The notes under the pieces: model-generated
Seen by the model: the letters and a program-made list of their open reading frames with translations, nothing else
Databases searched by the model: none
Told to the model about the DNA's origin: nothing
Position numbers and translations under genes: made by a program
Part shown: positions 32,230-44,900 of the stretch, piece by piece
How positions within the stretch are numbered: position 1 is the stretch's first letter
Layout: the number at the start of each line of letters is the position of its first letter
DNA from: Clarkia xantiana subsp. parviflora
Lineage: Eukaryota > Streptophyta > Magnoliopsida > Myrtales > Onagraceae
Length of the DNA: 64,000 nt
NCBI GenBank assembly: GCA_036873135.1
Contig: JAPTYO010000015.1
Span: forward strand, 2,316,839 to 2,380,838
Reading direction: 5' to 3'

Positions 32230-32868
32230 GAGGCGTACCTTTTACGACACATGGATCAGCAGTGGTTGTCGCACTGGATCATCGTTTAGACCTTTTGTTG
32301 GGTTTAGCCAAACAATTCCGAAGTCCAGCAAATCTGGTCTCCGACACATCAGGAAGTTTGGAGATATTTCTATCTTTATGGTCGGTATCATACAATTCTA
32401 TTGCCGTTTTAATTGCTGTGATCAGACGTGTAAGTCCGGTATCATCAGCAAACCCTGAAAGAGGAAACATTTCCTTCACCTTTCGAATTTCTGCCCATTC
32501 ATCCGCGGAGTCTAGAACGGTTTCTATCCCATTCTCCTTGCATAGAATTTCATGGTATGAGGCCATTAATTCTCTTGCTTCAGCCCCCTTTCCCTTGTCT
32601 TAGCGAAGGTGTAAGGTGCACCAAAGATGCAATGAGCTCCTTTTGACGATTCTTTCTTCCATTTCAGTTGTAATATGCGAGCAAATAATTTCGCGTGCTT
32701 TTTGATCCCTCCATAACCTGTTTGCACCGTTGTATCAGTAGGGCTGCCAATTCTCGTCCACATATATCAGTTTGTCCTTGGTATCAACGCGATCCTCAAC
32801 TCCCGCGGGAATTAGATCATTTTTAACTCTAGTTGTCCAATGATTAAATTTAATGTTATCTTTTGAAT
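32230..32868 (-). pseudogene. Unidentified protein relic on the minus strand, at least two frameshifts
   Basis: Three minus-strand blocks read one after another: 32735-32868 (KFNHWTTRVKNDLIPAGVED), 32566-32763 (TGYGGIKKHAKLFARILQ) and 32279-32566 (ADEWAEIRKVKEMFPLSGF; LTRLITAIKTAIELYDTD). Frame changes fall near 32745 and 32590. The composition (many charged residues, amphipathic helices, no retroelement motif) is unlike everything else here. I do not recognise it with confidence. A nucleocapsid-like protein of a negative-strand RNA plant virus, captured in the genome, is one possibility; a host pseudogene is another. Confidence 0.4.
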
Positions 32869-32992
32869 ATCTGTCCAATTCGGGTTCGTATTTACGTTCC
32901 GGACCTCGCAAACACGCTAAAACCACAAAACGGACCTTACCGCAGTCATCCTGGGTCAAAACGGTTCGGATGCGCGTCGCACCGCCTCCTCC

Positions 32993-34776
32993 ATGTCAAC
33001 CGCAAATGCGCCTTCCGCGCAGCATGGTACCGACGTCCAAAACAAGGTACCAGTGCACGAGTTCGAGCAAAGGACGGAAAGGAACGCAGAGTTCCCATAC
33101 GGGATGCCAGCTGACGGAGTGCAGCAGCGAGCAAGAGGCACAAGCAGTATGCCACCAGTCACACCAGCCATGATGGATGCGCTTGAAGAACTTATCGCAT
33201 TCAGAGAGACTCTAAAGAATCAAGGATACGCCGTATCCTCCTTGCCAACAAGCAGTGTGCCTTCCGCACAGCATGGCCTTGAAGTCCAGAGTACGATGTA
33301 CATTGCATCCTATTCGGAAAAGATGGCAAACGTACATGTGATCCATGAAGACTTTGATGCGGGAGGCGAGAAGTCATACGAGCAAGCATGGTACGTTGCA
33401 AGGACAGTGCACAAGTCCGAGGATGCCGACATGACGTATGCCGACATAAAGGATGCTGTCATGAAGGATGCTGCCATAAAAGATGTCATTGGTGTCTCAT
33501 CAAAGGACAAAGAGCACAATGTGCACCACGATGCCTTGGTCATAACCACCCAGAAGTCAACAAGAAGTCAACTTGGATTCTCCCACATGCCTGGTGCCAC
33601 ATCCAATGCCTTCTTCATGCCAACAAGAAGTGCGCCCTCCGTACAGTATGACTAAGGAGTCCACAATGCAAAGCACGTTACACCGCCGCTGGGATTTGAG
33701 CCTAAGAAGCACATCAATGAAGAATTTCCTTACGGGATGCCAGAAGCGAGAGTCCCCCAATATGAAGGTGTCAATCCGCCATCACTTGTCACTCCTACCA
33801 TGATGACCGCGCTCGAAGAGCTGCTTGCATTCCGAAAGATGCAAAGGAACCAAGGATATGCCCCGCCACCACTACCTCCCCCTCCAAACAACGGACAAAC
33901 CGAGGGGACAAGAGCAATGTCCCGAAATACAAGTCATCAAGACACACCGCACCAAGGAGTAGGGGGCAATACACGGAAGGTACCTTCCAGTACCGACAAA
34001 CAAGGCAAGGAGTTGCACGCTCATACAACCCGTATATGATAACACAACACCAAGAAGAGATATGGAGACAACCTCCAACCTCTCGCTCAAAAATGCACAA
34101 GGAAGGTTCCTCCACGATGACAAGCCAAGACGACGCTGATATCGGTCACAAAGAGATATGGAGGAAACCTGTTGATAACGATGATGTCCCAATCGCAGGA
34201 CTTACAACAAGAACCTTGAAGGCAATAATTGAGGAAAAGATGGACGCTTCCTGGGAAAAGAGACAACAAAAACAAAAGAGGCCGTTCCAGTCAGACGTCC
34301 AAAGGCTCAAAGAGACCAATCTCGCCAAATGTGTTCCATTGAACACATCGCTGTCTGTCATCTTGAAAGAAATGAAGGAGACCAAGCTTTGGAAAAAGCC
34401 CTCTAAATTCCGCAAAGGCCCATTGGGAAAAGATGAAAGCAAATGGTGTGAAAATCACGAAGTATATGGCCACGGGATGGAGAGCTGTGTCAGCCTAAGA
34501 TTCCATGTAAACAGCTTCATCTTAAGAGGAGAAAAGAAGAAGTATATCGACCAAAGTAATAAGCATCAAAAGAAGTCTCATGTGGAGTCTTCAGAAAAAG
34601 GCAAAGGAAAAGAAAAGAGGAATGATAATCCACTTCTTGCGAAGCGTGGGAAAAACAACGTCATTCAGGGAACCAATTATGACGACTTCTACAGTCCCTG
34701 GAGCATGAAGGTAGAAGAAACAAATGTCAAACTCCCGGAAAAGAAGCTTCCCCGTCCACTTAAGCCAATGAATTGA
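32993..34776 (+). pseudogene. gag: Gag relic of E, internally duplicated, with zinc knuckle
   Basis: Two near-identical blocks, EFPYGMPADGVQQ...VTPAMMDALEELIAFRETLKNQGY (about 33085-33230) and EFPYGMPEARVPQ...VTPTMMTALEELLAFRKMQRNQGY (about 33720-33860), show a duplication of some 640 bp. The C-terminal block (34036-34776) has LNTSLSVILKEMKETKLWKKP and a canonical knuckle CENHEVYGHGMESC near 34448, then a Lys-rich tail. The central gag domain (the GEGDP/WFFSLPP region of A) is missing. Stops at 33653 and 34037 and a frameshift break it. It would have bound element RNA. Confidence 0.65.
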
Positions 34777-34789
34777 AAAGCTTAACACG

Positions 34790-37300
34790 CTAGATGCACT
34801 GAGGAACTATGTGGCACGTGGCAGAATCAACTTGCCGACAAGTCACCTATGAAGACTTCAAACACATCATCAATCACTTTATCTCCTTATTTGCATATAT
34901 ACTTAAAAGTATTTTTAGATTAAGTACAACTTATGCTTATTAGCCTTAGTACTTTTCAAAAAAAGCGATCAGTTGACGCCTTCCTATAATCCGTTGTATG
35001 AACTCCAAAATATCTAATGAAGGTTAAATCTACTATCGTAGGTACCTTATCGCACTATGCTCATTACTTTGGAATAAAACCAAAAGCAAAGCACATATTA
35101 ATCGTGTCAACAACACAAGCTATCGCACTAGGAACAACAAACGACTTAGGCCATATAACACCCATATGTCTATTATCAACACCAAGCATCGCCCACAAAA
35201 GACGATATCTCCTACTTAAAAAAGGTCCAGGTAACACAAGTTATTGCCAAAGGTAAACTCAGGTATGAGATAACAACTTCACAACAGTACTACTACGAAT
35301 AAAGCAGACCACTCAAGTAGGACAACTACTCAGGGTAGCCTGGTTTATTCAAAACAGAATCCAAGCTGAACGGAACAGACTAGTCGCGAATAGTCTGATC
35401 CAGTCATATTGGCATTGCAGGCGATAAAGCCATATGAAGAGATGTATAACTCCATTCCATTCCTTAACTAATATATATCTCAAAGTATTGCGACTAATTT
35501 GAGACAGATTATATGTACATCCAAGAGATATCTCAATGACACATCTTATCTGGAGAACAACACTAGGAGGAGCTGTATGCAACACTCTCTGGAATTCTCT
35601 ATTTATGGTCATTCTACTTAGGCATCTAAGCCAAGTAATGGTCGCGTATATATCATTTGCATGAACACAACAAGTCTCTAACTCGCGACATCTCAGCGAA
35701 TATTCTACTCAAACATCTGCTCTTCCCTTGGAAACAATACCAATCAAAGATCATATATACATATGTGCATCACACTAAGGAAGCATCGACGCGTATCGAT
35801 TAAAACATGCATACAACAATGCATACTCTCTCCTTGTACATACATATTTACAAACACATACAGTGAGTGGTACTTGAAAAGCTCCGCTCCTGACATATCC
35901 GCACCTATCATATATGCACTAAGGGAAGTTTCCTACTCAACGAAGGGATCCTCGTATCTTGATTCCTTTACTCTATTTATTATATGCATTAGTTAAAAAG
36001 AAATTCATAACTCCATATTTTTACAAACTTACAAACATTGCAACTATCTGACAAAGTATAACCTTGTTCGTAGGTACATACTACACTATGATTACTACAT
36101 GGGAATTGCGCCAGGTAGCAACCTATGCGCATAATATCTACTTCAACAATACAAGCTAAACACTATATGTAACGAGGAACTTATGGCATACAACACCAAC
36201 ATATCTATTGTCTACACCAACAAGAAGTTTATTTCTCCATCTATAACGGCGGCTATATCAAGAAGATGTCGGCAACACAAAGCCATTGCGCTATGTGCAC
36301 AGTCAACTTATATGTGGCGATGACAACTTGCGGGTTATCTACAAAAAGGGACTTATAAAATTCTCCACTCAAAGTAACGACTATTCCAAAGGAGTCAACA
36401 ACAAGCAATATCTTGGATAAACACTAAGATTTACTATCAAAAGTAGCATGCTATGGTATCCTCTTTGTAAGAGTAAACCCCATGTTTACTTCTAAAAATG
36501 GCATGCTGCGAAATGCTCTTAGAAGCAAATCCACATGTTCATAGCCATTCCCTGCATACAAACCAGGATGCGGCACTTAGGTGGGACTGATCACCCCATC
36601 GTAGCGGAAGTCCTCTTGTTAGACGACAACCCCACATATCTACAAAGTATGTATATCCCTCTTAAGGGTTCATAGGCCATGAAGATACATTCCTTGTTAG
36701 GATGGCTTCATGTACACTCAAACTATACATATCCTCATAAGGATGCAGACATAAGGAAGACCCCCTTAAGTGGGTTGGCTTCATTCAAAAGCGCTAGCAG
36801 GAGCGCACCCTATTTGAAAAACTCATTAAACTTACAAGTCGAGTCTTGACAACATCGCCTTAGAGTGGAACTAAGAGACGGTATAAACTTAAATCTTGCT
36901 TCGTCAAGATGACACTACTACATGTCAAGTGCCTGTGCCAAGTGCCAAGTGCCCGTGCCGAGTATATTACTATCTACAATGCTACAAGTACCAAGTGTAC
37001 ATATCTTGCCATGCCTTGGAATCTAACCAAGAGGGGCGCTCATAACACTCAACAATGTGTGACATACAGTCGCAACTACGGACGTTATGCTAATCATCTA
37101 AGGATATATATCTTATTATGCAAGTCAAGTACATACGGACAGTGAGGATAACTCAAGCGTTCAACATGCTGGAAGCAGACAACTTAATACCAACCAGGAG
37201 TGCGACATAACTCTTCAATATGGGCGCGACAAGCATCAAGGCATGCATCAAAATAAGCCATCTTTAAGTTCAAGCTTCAAATGTGAAGAAGTAAACAACA
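34790..37300 (+). other. E internal non-coding stretch
   Basis: 2.5 kb with only short frames and no recognisable domain. Some mild internal similarity (CAACA, ATATCT phrases). Where a full Tat element would have pol, there is nothing of it. Confidence 0.5.
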
Positions 37301-37306
37301 CTTACC

Positions 37307-37736
37307 TCAATGGGAGGAACGCTCCTCCTTGGGCCGGTCCCTCGACCGGGGGGCAGAAGGCGCCACCGCACGACCCTCAACTCTATTCCCTTTATCGCAA
37401 GAAGGAGGCACGGTCGCACTCAGCATAGAGAACTTAGAATCACTTGAGGAATGCGCCCCTTCGACGGATCTTTTGAATTGTGCTAAAGCCAGGAATTGCA
37501 ACCACGCGTTCAGTTGCGTGTGCGGAGCAACTTGCAAACAAAAGCAACATGAAAGCAACAACTTGGAAAATTAACAAGTTCAAAGAAGATATAAGGAGGT
37601 GCCTTACTCGCAAGTTCTTTACTGCAACCATCTCTGGAGACTCCGGAGTAGCGGGGGCAATAGTGTGGACATCCTTTTCAATAAGTGGCTTACCATGTAC
37701 ATCGGTTGTCTGCAAAGATGAGCTTTCTCCAATCAA
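37307..37736 (-). pseudogene. Antisense-gene relic of E
   Basis: Minus-strand pieces: GESSSLQTTDVHGKPLIEK, PEMVAV, then an intron-like stretch (GTAAGG at about 37600, acceptor near 37530) and TERVVA, SVEGAHSSSDSKFSML, PPSCDKGNRVEG, APRSRDRP. They line up in order with the ERVLAVGKSSSQSK, SLLDKGKQ and SSAPSRG blocks of C2. Strongly decayed. Confidence 0.45.
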
Positions 37737-37849
37737 TCCGACCTACATTGCAGCATGATACATGTTATAAAGATCATCAGCATACCAAATCTTCAGAAGG
37801 AAGTATATGAATACCAACATCAATCAATCAAGCAAAGACGTCAACATCT

Positions 37850-38659
37850 ACACTTGGTGCATTGTTTAGCTACTCAACCATGTCGACATCCGGACATAGA
37901 GTTACTCGCAGAATGTGAATAGTGGACTTACTCATGATCACAAGGACGAAATACATTCTAAGTGTTTTACCATGACAGCCGACGACATGCACCATATCTC
38001 TACATCAAGTCTATGGATACAGCGCATAGCAATGGATATAGAAAAGATTCTAAGTGTGGGGGCAATTGCATGCATACAAGCGTGTACATACGAGCACGCG
38101 TATACAGCTGTCGACATATGCCAAGGTGTCGACTATCAAGTGATATGTTCTAGGTGTTCCACTATGTCAGCAATCGACACATGACAAGGTGTCGACCATC
38201 AAGGAATATTTTCTAAGTGTTTTGCTAAGGACGACAGTCAGCATATTGCAAGCAGTCAGCATGCTGCTAAGTGTCAACATGCCACTACGTGTCAACATAC
38301 AACAAGCCGTCAGCATACTATCAAATATCTATGTACGACAAGGTGCCGACATGCAGCAAGACATGGCTGAAATATTTTCTAAGTATTTCACTTACGACAT
38401 GGGACTATATGCAACAAGAAATCAACCGTCAGAAAATATTGTCTAAGTATTTCCTTGATGTCAACAATCAACAAGCGGCATTGAATCAACTATTTAGGAG
38501 CATTCTCCAAATATGCTAGCATGACGATGGATAATGTACATCAAGTGGAAAACGTCAATACTACGAAATATTTTCTAAAGTGTTTCTATGCCGGCGGTCG
38601 ACAAGAATCATATGACTACATCAATGGTAACAAGCACTAGATATTATTGAAGTATTTTC
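37850..38659 (+). repeat. Repeat array of E (ATATTTTCTAAGTGTTT type)
   Basis: Irregular units combining TGTCGACAT or TCAGCAT with ATATTTTCTAAGTGTTT. It is the reverse complement of the array in H (40690-41089 and 50495-50960), so both belong to one family in opposite orientation. H is inserted at its right end. Confidence 0.65.
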
Positions 38660-39359
38660 TGTTGGGTTCGCTTCACCACTTGGGAAGCTTCGGGCTTTTT
38701 CCTTCACGAACAGGCTTCTTCCTTCACGAACAGGCTTCTTCATTCACGATCAGGCTCGAGATGTATGTATAAGGACGGGAACGCCGCAATCCTTAATACA
38801 CAATCACCGAGCTAAAACTCCCAATTCTCGACCTTGAGCTCCTGACCTTCGGGTCCTGCACGAGGGGCAGTAACCAGCGTGGGAGGGGGGAATGCTGGTT
38901 GGGCCCACTCCGACGCTCAAGTTAGAACTTCTAGAGAGAGAAATCCTTAGAGAGAAGTCAGAGCATTTCAAGTCCAAAAGTGAGGGAATTTCTTAGAATG
39001 GGAGACCTAGGCCCCTATTTATAGGGAACCTAAGGATCATGCACAGTTTTGAACTACTTGATGTCGGTATGTAAGGAAGACGTATACCGTCATCAAGGCG
39101 GACTATGTATGCACTGACTTCCCGAACTTGGCAAATTAATCGGAGTGAACGTACGAGTTAAAACGGTAATCCGGACCTACCCGGATTGGTTTTAGCAATC
39201 CGGACCTCCGGATCGCCTTAGGGCAATCTGGAAGTCCTTCGGCCCGAGAATTACGCGTATCCCGGACCGTTTTAGACTTGGGTGTCCGCGAAAGGATATT
39301 TTACGGGTTTTGGGATATTTTACGAGGCCCGAAATGTAAATACGAACCCGAATTGGACA
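38660..39359 (-). repeat. 3' LTR of H
   Basis: On the minus strand it begins near TGTCCAATTCGGGTTCG and ends GAACCCAACA. TATAAATA at 39016-39023 (minus). The left end is clear; the right end may be some ten bases further, since the PPT lies at 39369-39379. Confidence 0.65.
38851..38916 (-). promoter_or_regulatory. Conserved LTR two-stem RNA motif, copy in H
   Basis: On the minus strand GCGTCGGAGTGGGC, inner stem AACCAGC (38894-38900) with GCTGGTT (38872-38878), then GCCCCTCGTGCAGG. Outer stem GAG-U-GGGC/GCCC-C-CUC. The start is about 107 nt below the TATA box, as in the other families. Confidence 0.6.
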
Positions 39360-39365
39360 GATATC

Positions 39366-40689
39366 TAACTCTTTCCCCCGAGTCAAGTAGTGGTTCAGAA
39401 CCCGTACTTGACTCTTTTTCAAAGATAAGATATTCGTCCAATTTCGGTTCGGTACTGACCTCAGGGGTGGCCTTTTTGTCAATTCAAATGTTGAGATCAT
39501 AAATTTGACCAACTTTTAATTTTACGCCGTACGTACGTAATCTGTTTACAAGGTTAGCGTAACGGATAATATGCGTACAAAGACATGCAATGTGATAATA
39601 CCATGGTGTATGAAATAAGCGTATAACATGTTGTCAATATGTAAATGATGACAGCGTAGTAGACGAGTGACGTTATCTTGCAACAAGTAAAACACTTAGA
39701 GTAATATGGAATTGGAGAACATGTATGTAATCATGAAGCATGATGTAAATATGGAAAATGATGCAAACACGTAGTATGATGCAATCATGGAAAATGATGC
39801 AAACATTCAATTCATACTTAGATTATAAAAATAATCACGCGACCATCATGAATTGGCATCATGTACGTATAAAAGCGATAACATGTATGACGATCTACGA
39901 AGCGCGTTATGCAATACTAGAGAGCATGTATGTAAAACAAGCATAGGAGAGCTGTAAGTATGTTTATACATGATACTAAGGACTTGTGTGAAAATAGATA
40001 TTAGTTTAGTCCTTAGCACATGGTGTAGGCACTATTAATAAGAATTAGGAGAGAGAATACCCATTATCTTGCATCCTTAATAGATAAATCTTCAAGAAGC
40101 TCTTCATTCTTGATGAAGAGTGAATTCATGGAGGTGTGAATTTTGAGTAATCACATTACTTTTGACATCGATCAAGATCGAATCCGGGCAAGGATGGAAT
40201 CGAGGCGGCGCGTGAGGCAAGGAGGACGGCGCGTGAGACCACGGCAGCGGCGGCGCGTGTGGACGGCGGCGGCGCGTGGGTCTTCGGGTGAGGGCGAGTA
40301 GTAATTCGAACTTGCTTCGTGTCGGTGAGTCCAATTTCGTACATGGATAAACCTTTCATGACTTCGCTTGGCCTTGATTTAGTCTTGAAATCATCATGTA
40401 CCTAGTTATCTTATCATGCATACAAGGTGTTTGATAAAATGCATTAGAATACTTAGCCCCAAATCGGCCAAAATTTTCCAAGTGCTGAAAATTTTAGAAA
40501 AGTGTAAATGAATCGTTATACTTCCCTTGTGCATAGTGTTCAATGCCGACATGTTTCCCCATGCCTTAGTCGTTGTTCTAGCATGCTTGATATTGATGAT
40601 TGATAGTTGCATGTGCACGGTCGTCCATGGTTGTATGTTGGTAATGATAGCTTAGGTAATGTACGTTGAGCGTCATGAATAGACTGTCG
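39366..40689 (-). other. H internal non-coding stretch
   Basis: No gene seen. Holds a second LTR-start-like sequence in plus orientation near 39430 (ATATTCGTCCAATTTCGGTTCGG) and a GC-rich stretch of GGCGGCGCGTG repeats at about 40195-40280. Confidence 0.45.
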
Positions 40690-41089
40690 GTCATTGTCTG
40701 CAAACATGCTAAAACACTTAGAAAATATTTTGACAATATCTAATGTTTGTTACCATAGATGTTGTCATATGAACTTTGTCGATAAGCGCCGTAGGAATAC
40801 TCAAAATGCACTGTGTAGGATTCGATAGTAGCTACTTGATGTATGCAATCCATCCTTGTCGACATGTACGTATATACATAGAAACACTTAAAAAATATTT
40901 TCCCCTTGTCGATATGTATGTATGTACATGCAAACACTTAGAAAATATTTTCCACTTGTCGTCATGTATGTACGTACATGGAAACACTTAAAAATATTTT
41001 CCACTTGTCGTCATGTATGTATGTACATGGAGACACTTAGAAAGTATTTTCCCCTTGTCGACATGTATGTACGTACATGTAAACACTTA
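40690..41089. repeat. Repeat array of H, left of B
   Basis: About 52-60-bp units ACTTAGAAAATATTTTCCACTTGTCGACATGTATGTACGTACATGGAAAC. B inserted after ACTTA in one of the units; the array goes on at 50495-50960. Confidence 0.9.
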
Positions 41090-41872
41090 TGATGGGTTCC
41101 GATGTAATCGTTAGCCCCGTTAGCAGCCAATGGACGGCGAGTAGGTCCAGTGGGCCTCGTGAAAAGCCTGGAAGGCCCAGAGGCCCAGTATGAAGGGTCC
41201 CGACTTTAGCGGTCCCGATGTATGAGCTGAATGCTCCCGACAAGAAGCCTCCGAGTAGGCCCCGATATGCCTTAGTAAAGGCCCCGATATGCCTTAGTAA
41301 AGGCCCCGATGATAAAAGCCCCGCAGAGGCTGGACCCGTCCCGTGAGACAAGGGGTCCTGGATGGTGACCTAGAATGAGATAACTCTAGAGCCCCCGACA
41401 GGAGTCGAGGCTTGTGATCAGAGGACGAAGACCGAGAAACCCGCCTACTAGATAGAGTAGTGGGAGACGGTTAAAAATATAGATAAGTCCCCCGAGATAC
41501 GCAGGGCGTGCCCGAGATACGCGGAGTATGGGTAAGATACGCGAAGCGTGGGGCGAAATCTACGGAATCCCTAACGAGATATACGGAATCGTGGCGAGAT
41601 ACACGGAATCATGGGCAAAACGGCCAATCACGGCCACAGGTAACTGAGTAACTTCCCCTCCTATTTAAAGGAAGAAGTTACCTCAGAAAAGGCGAATCAT
41701 CTAATACGTACTTAGATTACTGCTGCCACCCCATTGATCATATACTCATTTATGCATCGGAGAGGGATTCTGGGTCACCACCCAGGCCATCCCCTTTTGC
41801 AGGATTACGCGGAGCCCAGGAGTCCAGAGCATTCCGTCAAGGACGTAACGGAGCTTCGACCGTGATCCAACA
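41090..41872 (+). repeat. 5' LTR of B
   Basis: TGATGGGTTCCGATG to CCAACA. About 20-bp GAGATACGCGG units near 41499-41620. The TATA box reads TATTTAAA (about 41672) where the 3' LTR has TATATAAA. PBS TGGCGCCGTC follows at 41874. Confidence 0.96.
41754..41803 (+). promoter_or_regulatory. Conserved LTR two-stem RNA motif, 5' LTR of B
   Basis: GCATCGGAGAGGG, perfect inner stem CTGGGT-CACC-ACCCAG, then CCCCTTTTGCAGG. The second copy is at 50376-50425. Confidence 0.65.
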
Positions 41873-41926
41873 TTGGCGCCGTCTATTGGAAACTAACAAA
41901 AAGCCAAAATAGTTTCTACCAGATCA

Positions 41927-44900
41927 ATGGCCGGTGGTGGCAAGAAGAAACAAGTTCAGGCCGGCAGTTCTCGCCCCGCTGGAACTGTGAATTCCCCGTT
42001 GCCGGAGCATGTTGCTGAACAAGGTCAGTACCCTGCTGTTTCTCAGACAGGGGGGCTCAGTCCTAGACACGACACTGAACAGGCAAGATATCCCGCGAAG
42101 GGAGGTGGATGCTCCCCCAAACCCGGTGGGGCACAGAGAGGAGGTCCCGCAAAGGGAAGCAGACTCTTCTTCAAACTCGGAGTTAGCCAAGGCGGTAGCA
42201 GACGCTATGCCTATGGTTTTGGAAACCATGGAAGCTCTGTTGGACAAGAGAGAGGCCGCCAGGAGGACAGAGGAGTTGCCTCCGCAAGAAGAGCTGCCCC
42301 CACCCCCTCCGAGGGTGGTTCCAGAAGAACAGGAGGTTCAGGAGGTTCCGCCCAGGAACAGGGGTAAGGAACCCGCGCACTTGGAGAAATTCGTGGTTGA
42401 TGGCCCGGGACCAGTGCAAAACAGGACCATTCCCCTGAATGGCCCCATCACCCCCGACGAGGTGGTGAAGATCGTCAGCATCTGCATGGGTGACCAGAAG
42501 CAGATGACATCGGAGTTTAGGGATCGATCCAGCCATCCTTTCATTCCACGGCTGCTGGATACTGTCGCCCCGCCAGGGCTAGGCATCCCGACCATCAAGG
42601 AGTACGATGGTGAAGGAGACCCGGTTCGCCATGTTCAGAGACATGTCCAGGCTTGCATGGGAAGAACCTCAAACGATGACCTCGTGTGTTCGCTGTTCCC
42701 GATCACCCTGGGAGAAAGGGCCATGACTTGGTTTTTCAGCCTACCGCCAGGAAGTATCATGTGCTGGGCTGATATGCACGATCGTTTCATCAAGCAGTAT
42801 CAAGGTCGGAGGCGTCTTCTGAAGAGCGTGAGGTCCTTGACCCAGGTGGTGCAGAGACCCGACGAATCGTTGGCATATTACTACCAACGATTCACTGCCA
42901 GCGCCGCGGAGATCGATGAAGAGATATCGGAGGGAGAGACCATCCGCACTTTCCTTCGAAACCTATCCGCTCCATATGGGTCCGATCTGATGCACAGTGT
43001 AGCCGCGAAGGCTGTATGGAGTATGGAGGCCCTACAACTAAGGGTGAAACAGCAAATCGACGTCCAGGAGTCGAAGATTGCTGCCGGAGAGCTTGATCCT
43101 CCAAAGTCGGGGAGAGGAAAGCCATCGTCCAAGCTGTCGGATGATCGCAAGGGGAACGACAGGTCGGAAGGGAGTAGGAACCGTGGTCGCCCCGAGAGGA
43201 GGGAAGATAGACGTCCTCCGAAGAAGGACAACCGCGAAGGTCGTAGTGTTCCCATCAACAGCTCGATGACCTCCGTGCTAGCTGTGATGGATCGGCAAGG
43301 TCTCGCCCGATACCCCCCGAGGAAGGAAGGAGAGTTCTTGGGAGGCCGCCCGGATCGTTATTGTCGGTACCATCGAGCCAATAGTCACGACACGGATAAC
43401 TGTCTGGAGCTGAAGAAGGAGATAGAGAAGCTGATCCAAAAGGGGAAGCTTAAGGAGTTCGTCGGAAGGGGAAGGTGCCGATCCCGTTCCAAAAGTCGGT
43501 CGCGGTCCCGTTCCAAGTCCCGTGATCGATCCCCGAAAAAGAAGAAGGTCGAGTCGGAGCCCTCTGGTTCCGGTGCCCGTAAGGAGAGACGGGGTACCAT
43601 TAACGTCATTCATGGAGGAATGGCAGCAGGAGGCGACACCACCGCTTCTAGGGAGAATTATGCTTCTCGCATCTCCGCTGCTGTGGTGCTAGGCAAGAGG
43701 TCCCGGTCGTGGAATCTTAAGGAGGAAATGGTGATTTCTTTCTCGGCGGAAGATTTGATAGGCGGGGAGAGCCCCCACGATGACGCCTTGGTCGTGACCC
43801 TGGACGTGGACGGGTTCGAGATGAAGCGGATCCTAATAGACGGAGGGAGCTCCTCCGGCATTCTTTTCATGGATGCCCTGGAGGCCATGGGTAAGACGAA
43901 GAAGGACTTGACGCAGGTGAACTTCCCGATGGTGGGCTTCTCCGGATCAACCTCCTATCCGGTGGGGATGATTACCTTACCAGTAGATTTTGGTAGTGGC
44001 TGGAAGATGGAACGGCGGAACGTGGATTTCGTCGTGGTAGAATCGACGGGAACGTATAACGCCATTATCGGGAGGACCACCATCAACCCTCTCATGGCAG
44101 TCGCTTCAACTGTCCACCAGAAGATGAAGTTCTAGACTGACCACGGTGTTGGAGAGGTTAAGGGCGATCAGGTGGCGTTACGAAAGTGCTATGTTAACGC
44201 CACCCGACGCAGAAGAAGGGAAGCCATGGCTGTCCTGCAGACCGATGCCGATCCTCGAAAGGAGTTTGGGCGTCCCGCCCCCATGGAGGATCTGAAGGAG
44301 GTTGAGATTGACGAACCTCGAAGGAAGGTGAAAATCGGGTCCGCTCTGTCGGAAGAAAGAGCCCGAGAGCTGATCGAGCTCCTGAAGGAGTTCAAGGAGC
44401 TGTTTGCCTGGTCCCCGAGTGATATGCCAGGAATCAGCCCCGACGTGATAGTGCACGAGCTAAAGATTGACCCCGCGATCAAGCCTATCGCGCAGAGGAG
44501 GCGTCCGATGGGCGCGGATAAGAGGATCGCGATCCAACAGGAGGTGGGCAGATTGCTCGACGCTGGATTCATCAAGGAGCTCCGATTCCAGACATGGGTC
44601 GCTAACCCAGTCCTGGTGCGAAAAAGTAATGGGAAGTGGCGGATGTGTGTTGATTTCCGCGATTTGAACAAGGATTGCTACCCGCTCCCGAGGATTGACC
44701 AGTTGGTGGATGCCACATCGGGACATGAGCTGCTGAGCTTCATGGATGCCTATTCCGGATACAACCAGATCAAGATTGCGAAGGAGGATGCCCCGCACAT
44801 AGCTTTTTACGCTGACAGTGACGTCTACCACTACGACGTGATGCCCTTCGGATTGATCAATGCCGGAGCAACTTACCAGCGGATGGTGAACAAGTTGTTC

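Larger units (their letters stand above)
32869..38659 (+). mobile_element. Element E: gag-only Tat-like element, truncated
   Basis: Plus-strand order: a short piece of LTR start (TATCTGTCCAATTCGGGTTCG, 32869 onward; same as the LTR of H), gag relic, non-coding stretch, antisense-gene relic (minus), repeat array cut by H at 38660. No RT, RNase H or integrase found. Confidence 0.6.

Noticed and set aside
32172..32603. 143-codon plus-strand frame
   Set aside because: It lies opposite the better supported minus-strand relic, whose helical, charged composition reads as the real protein side.
40104..40359. Pro/His-rich frames near the GC-rich stretch
   Set aside because: They arise from GGCGGCGCGTG repeats; no start or domain support.
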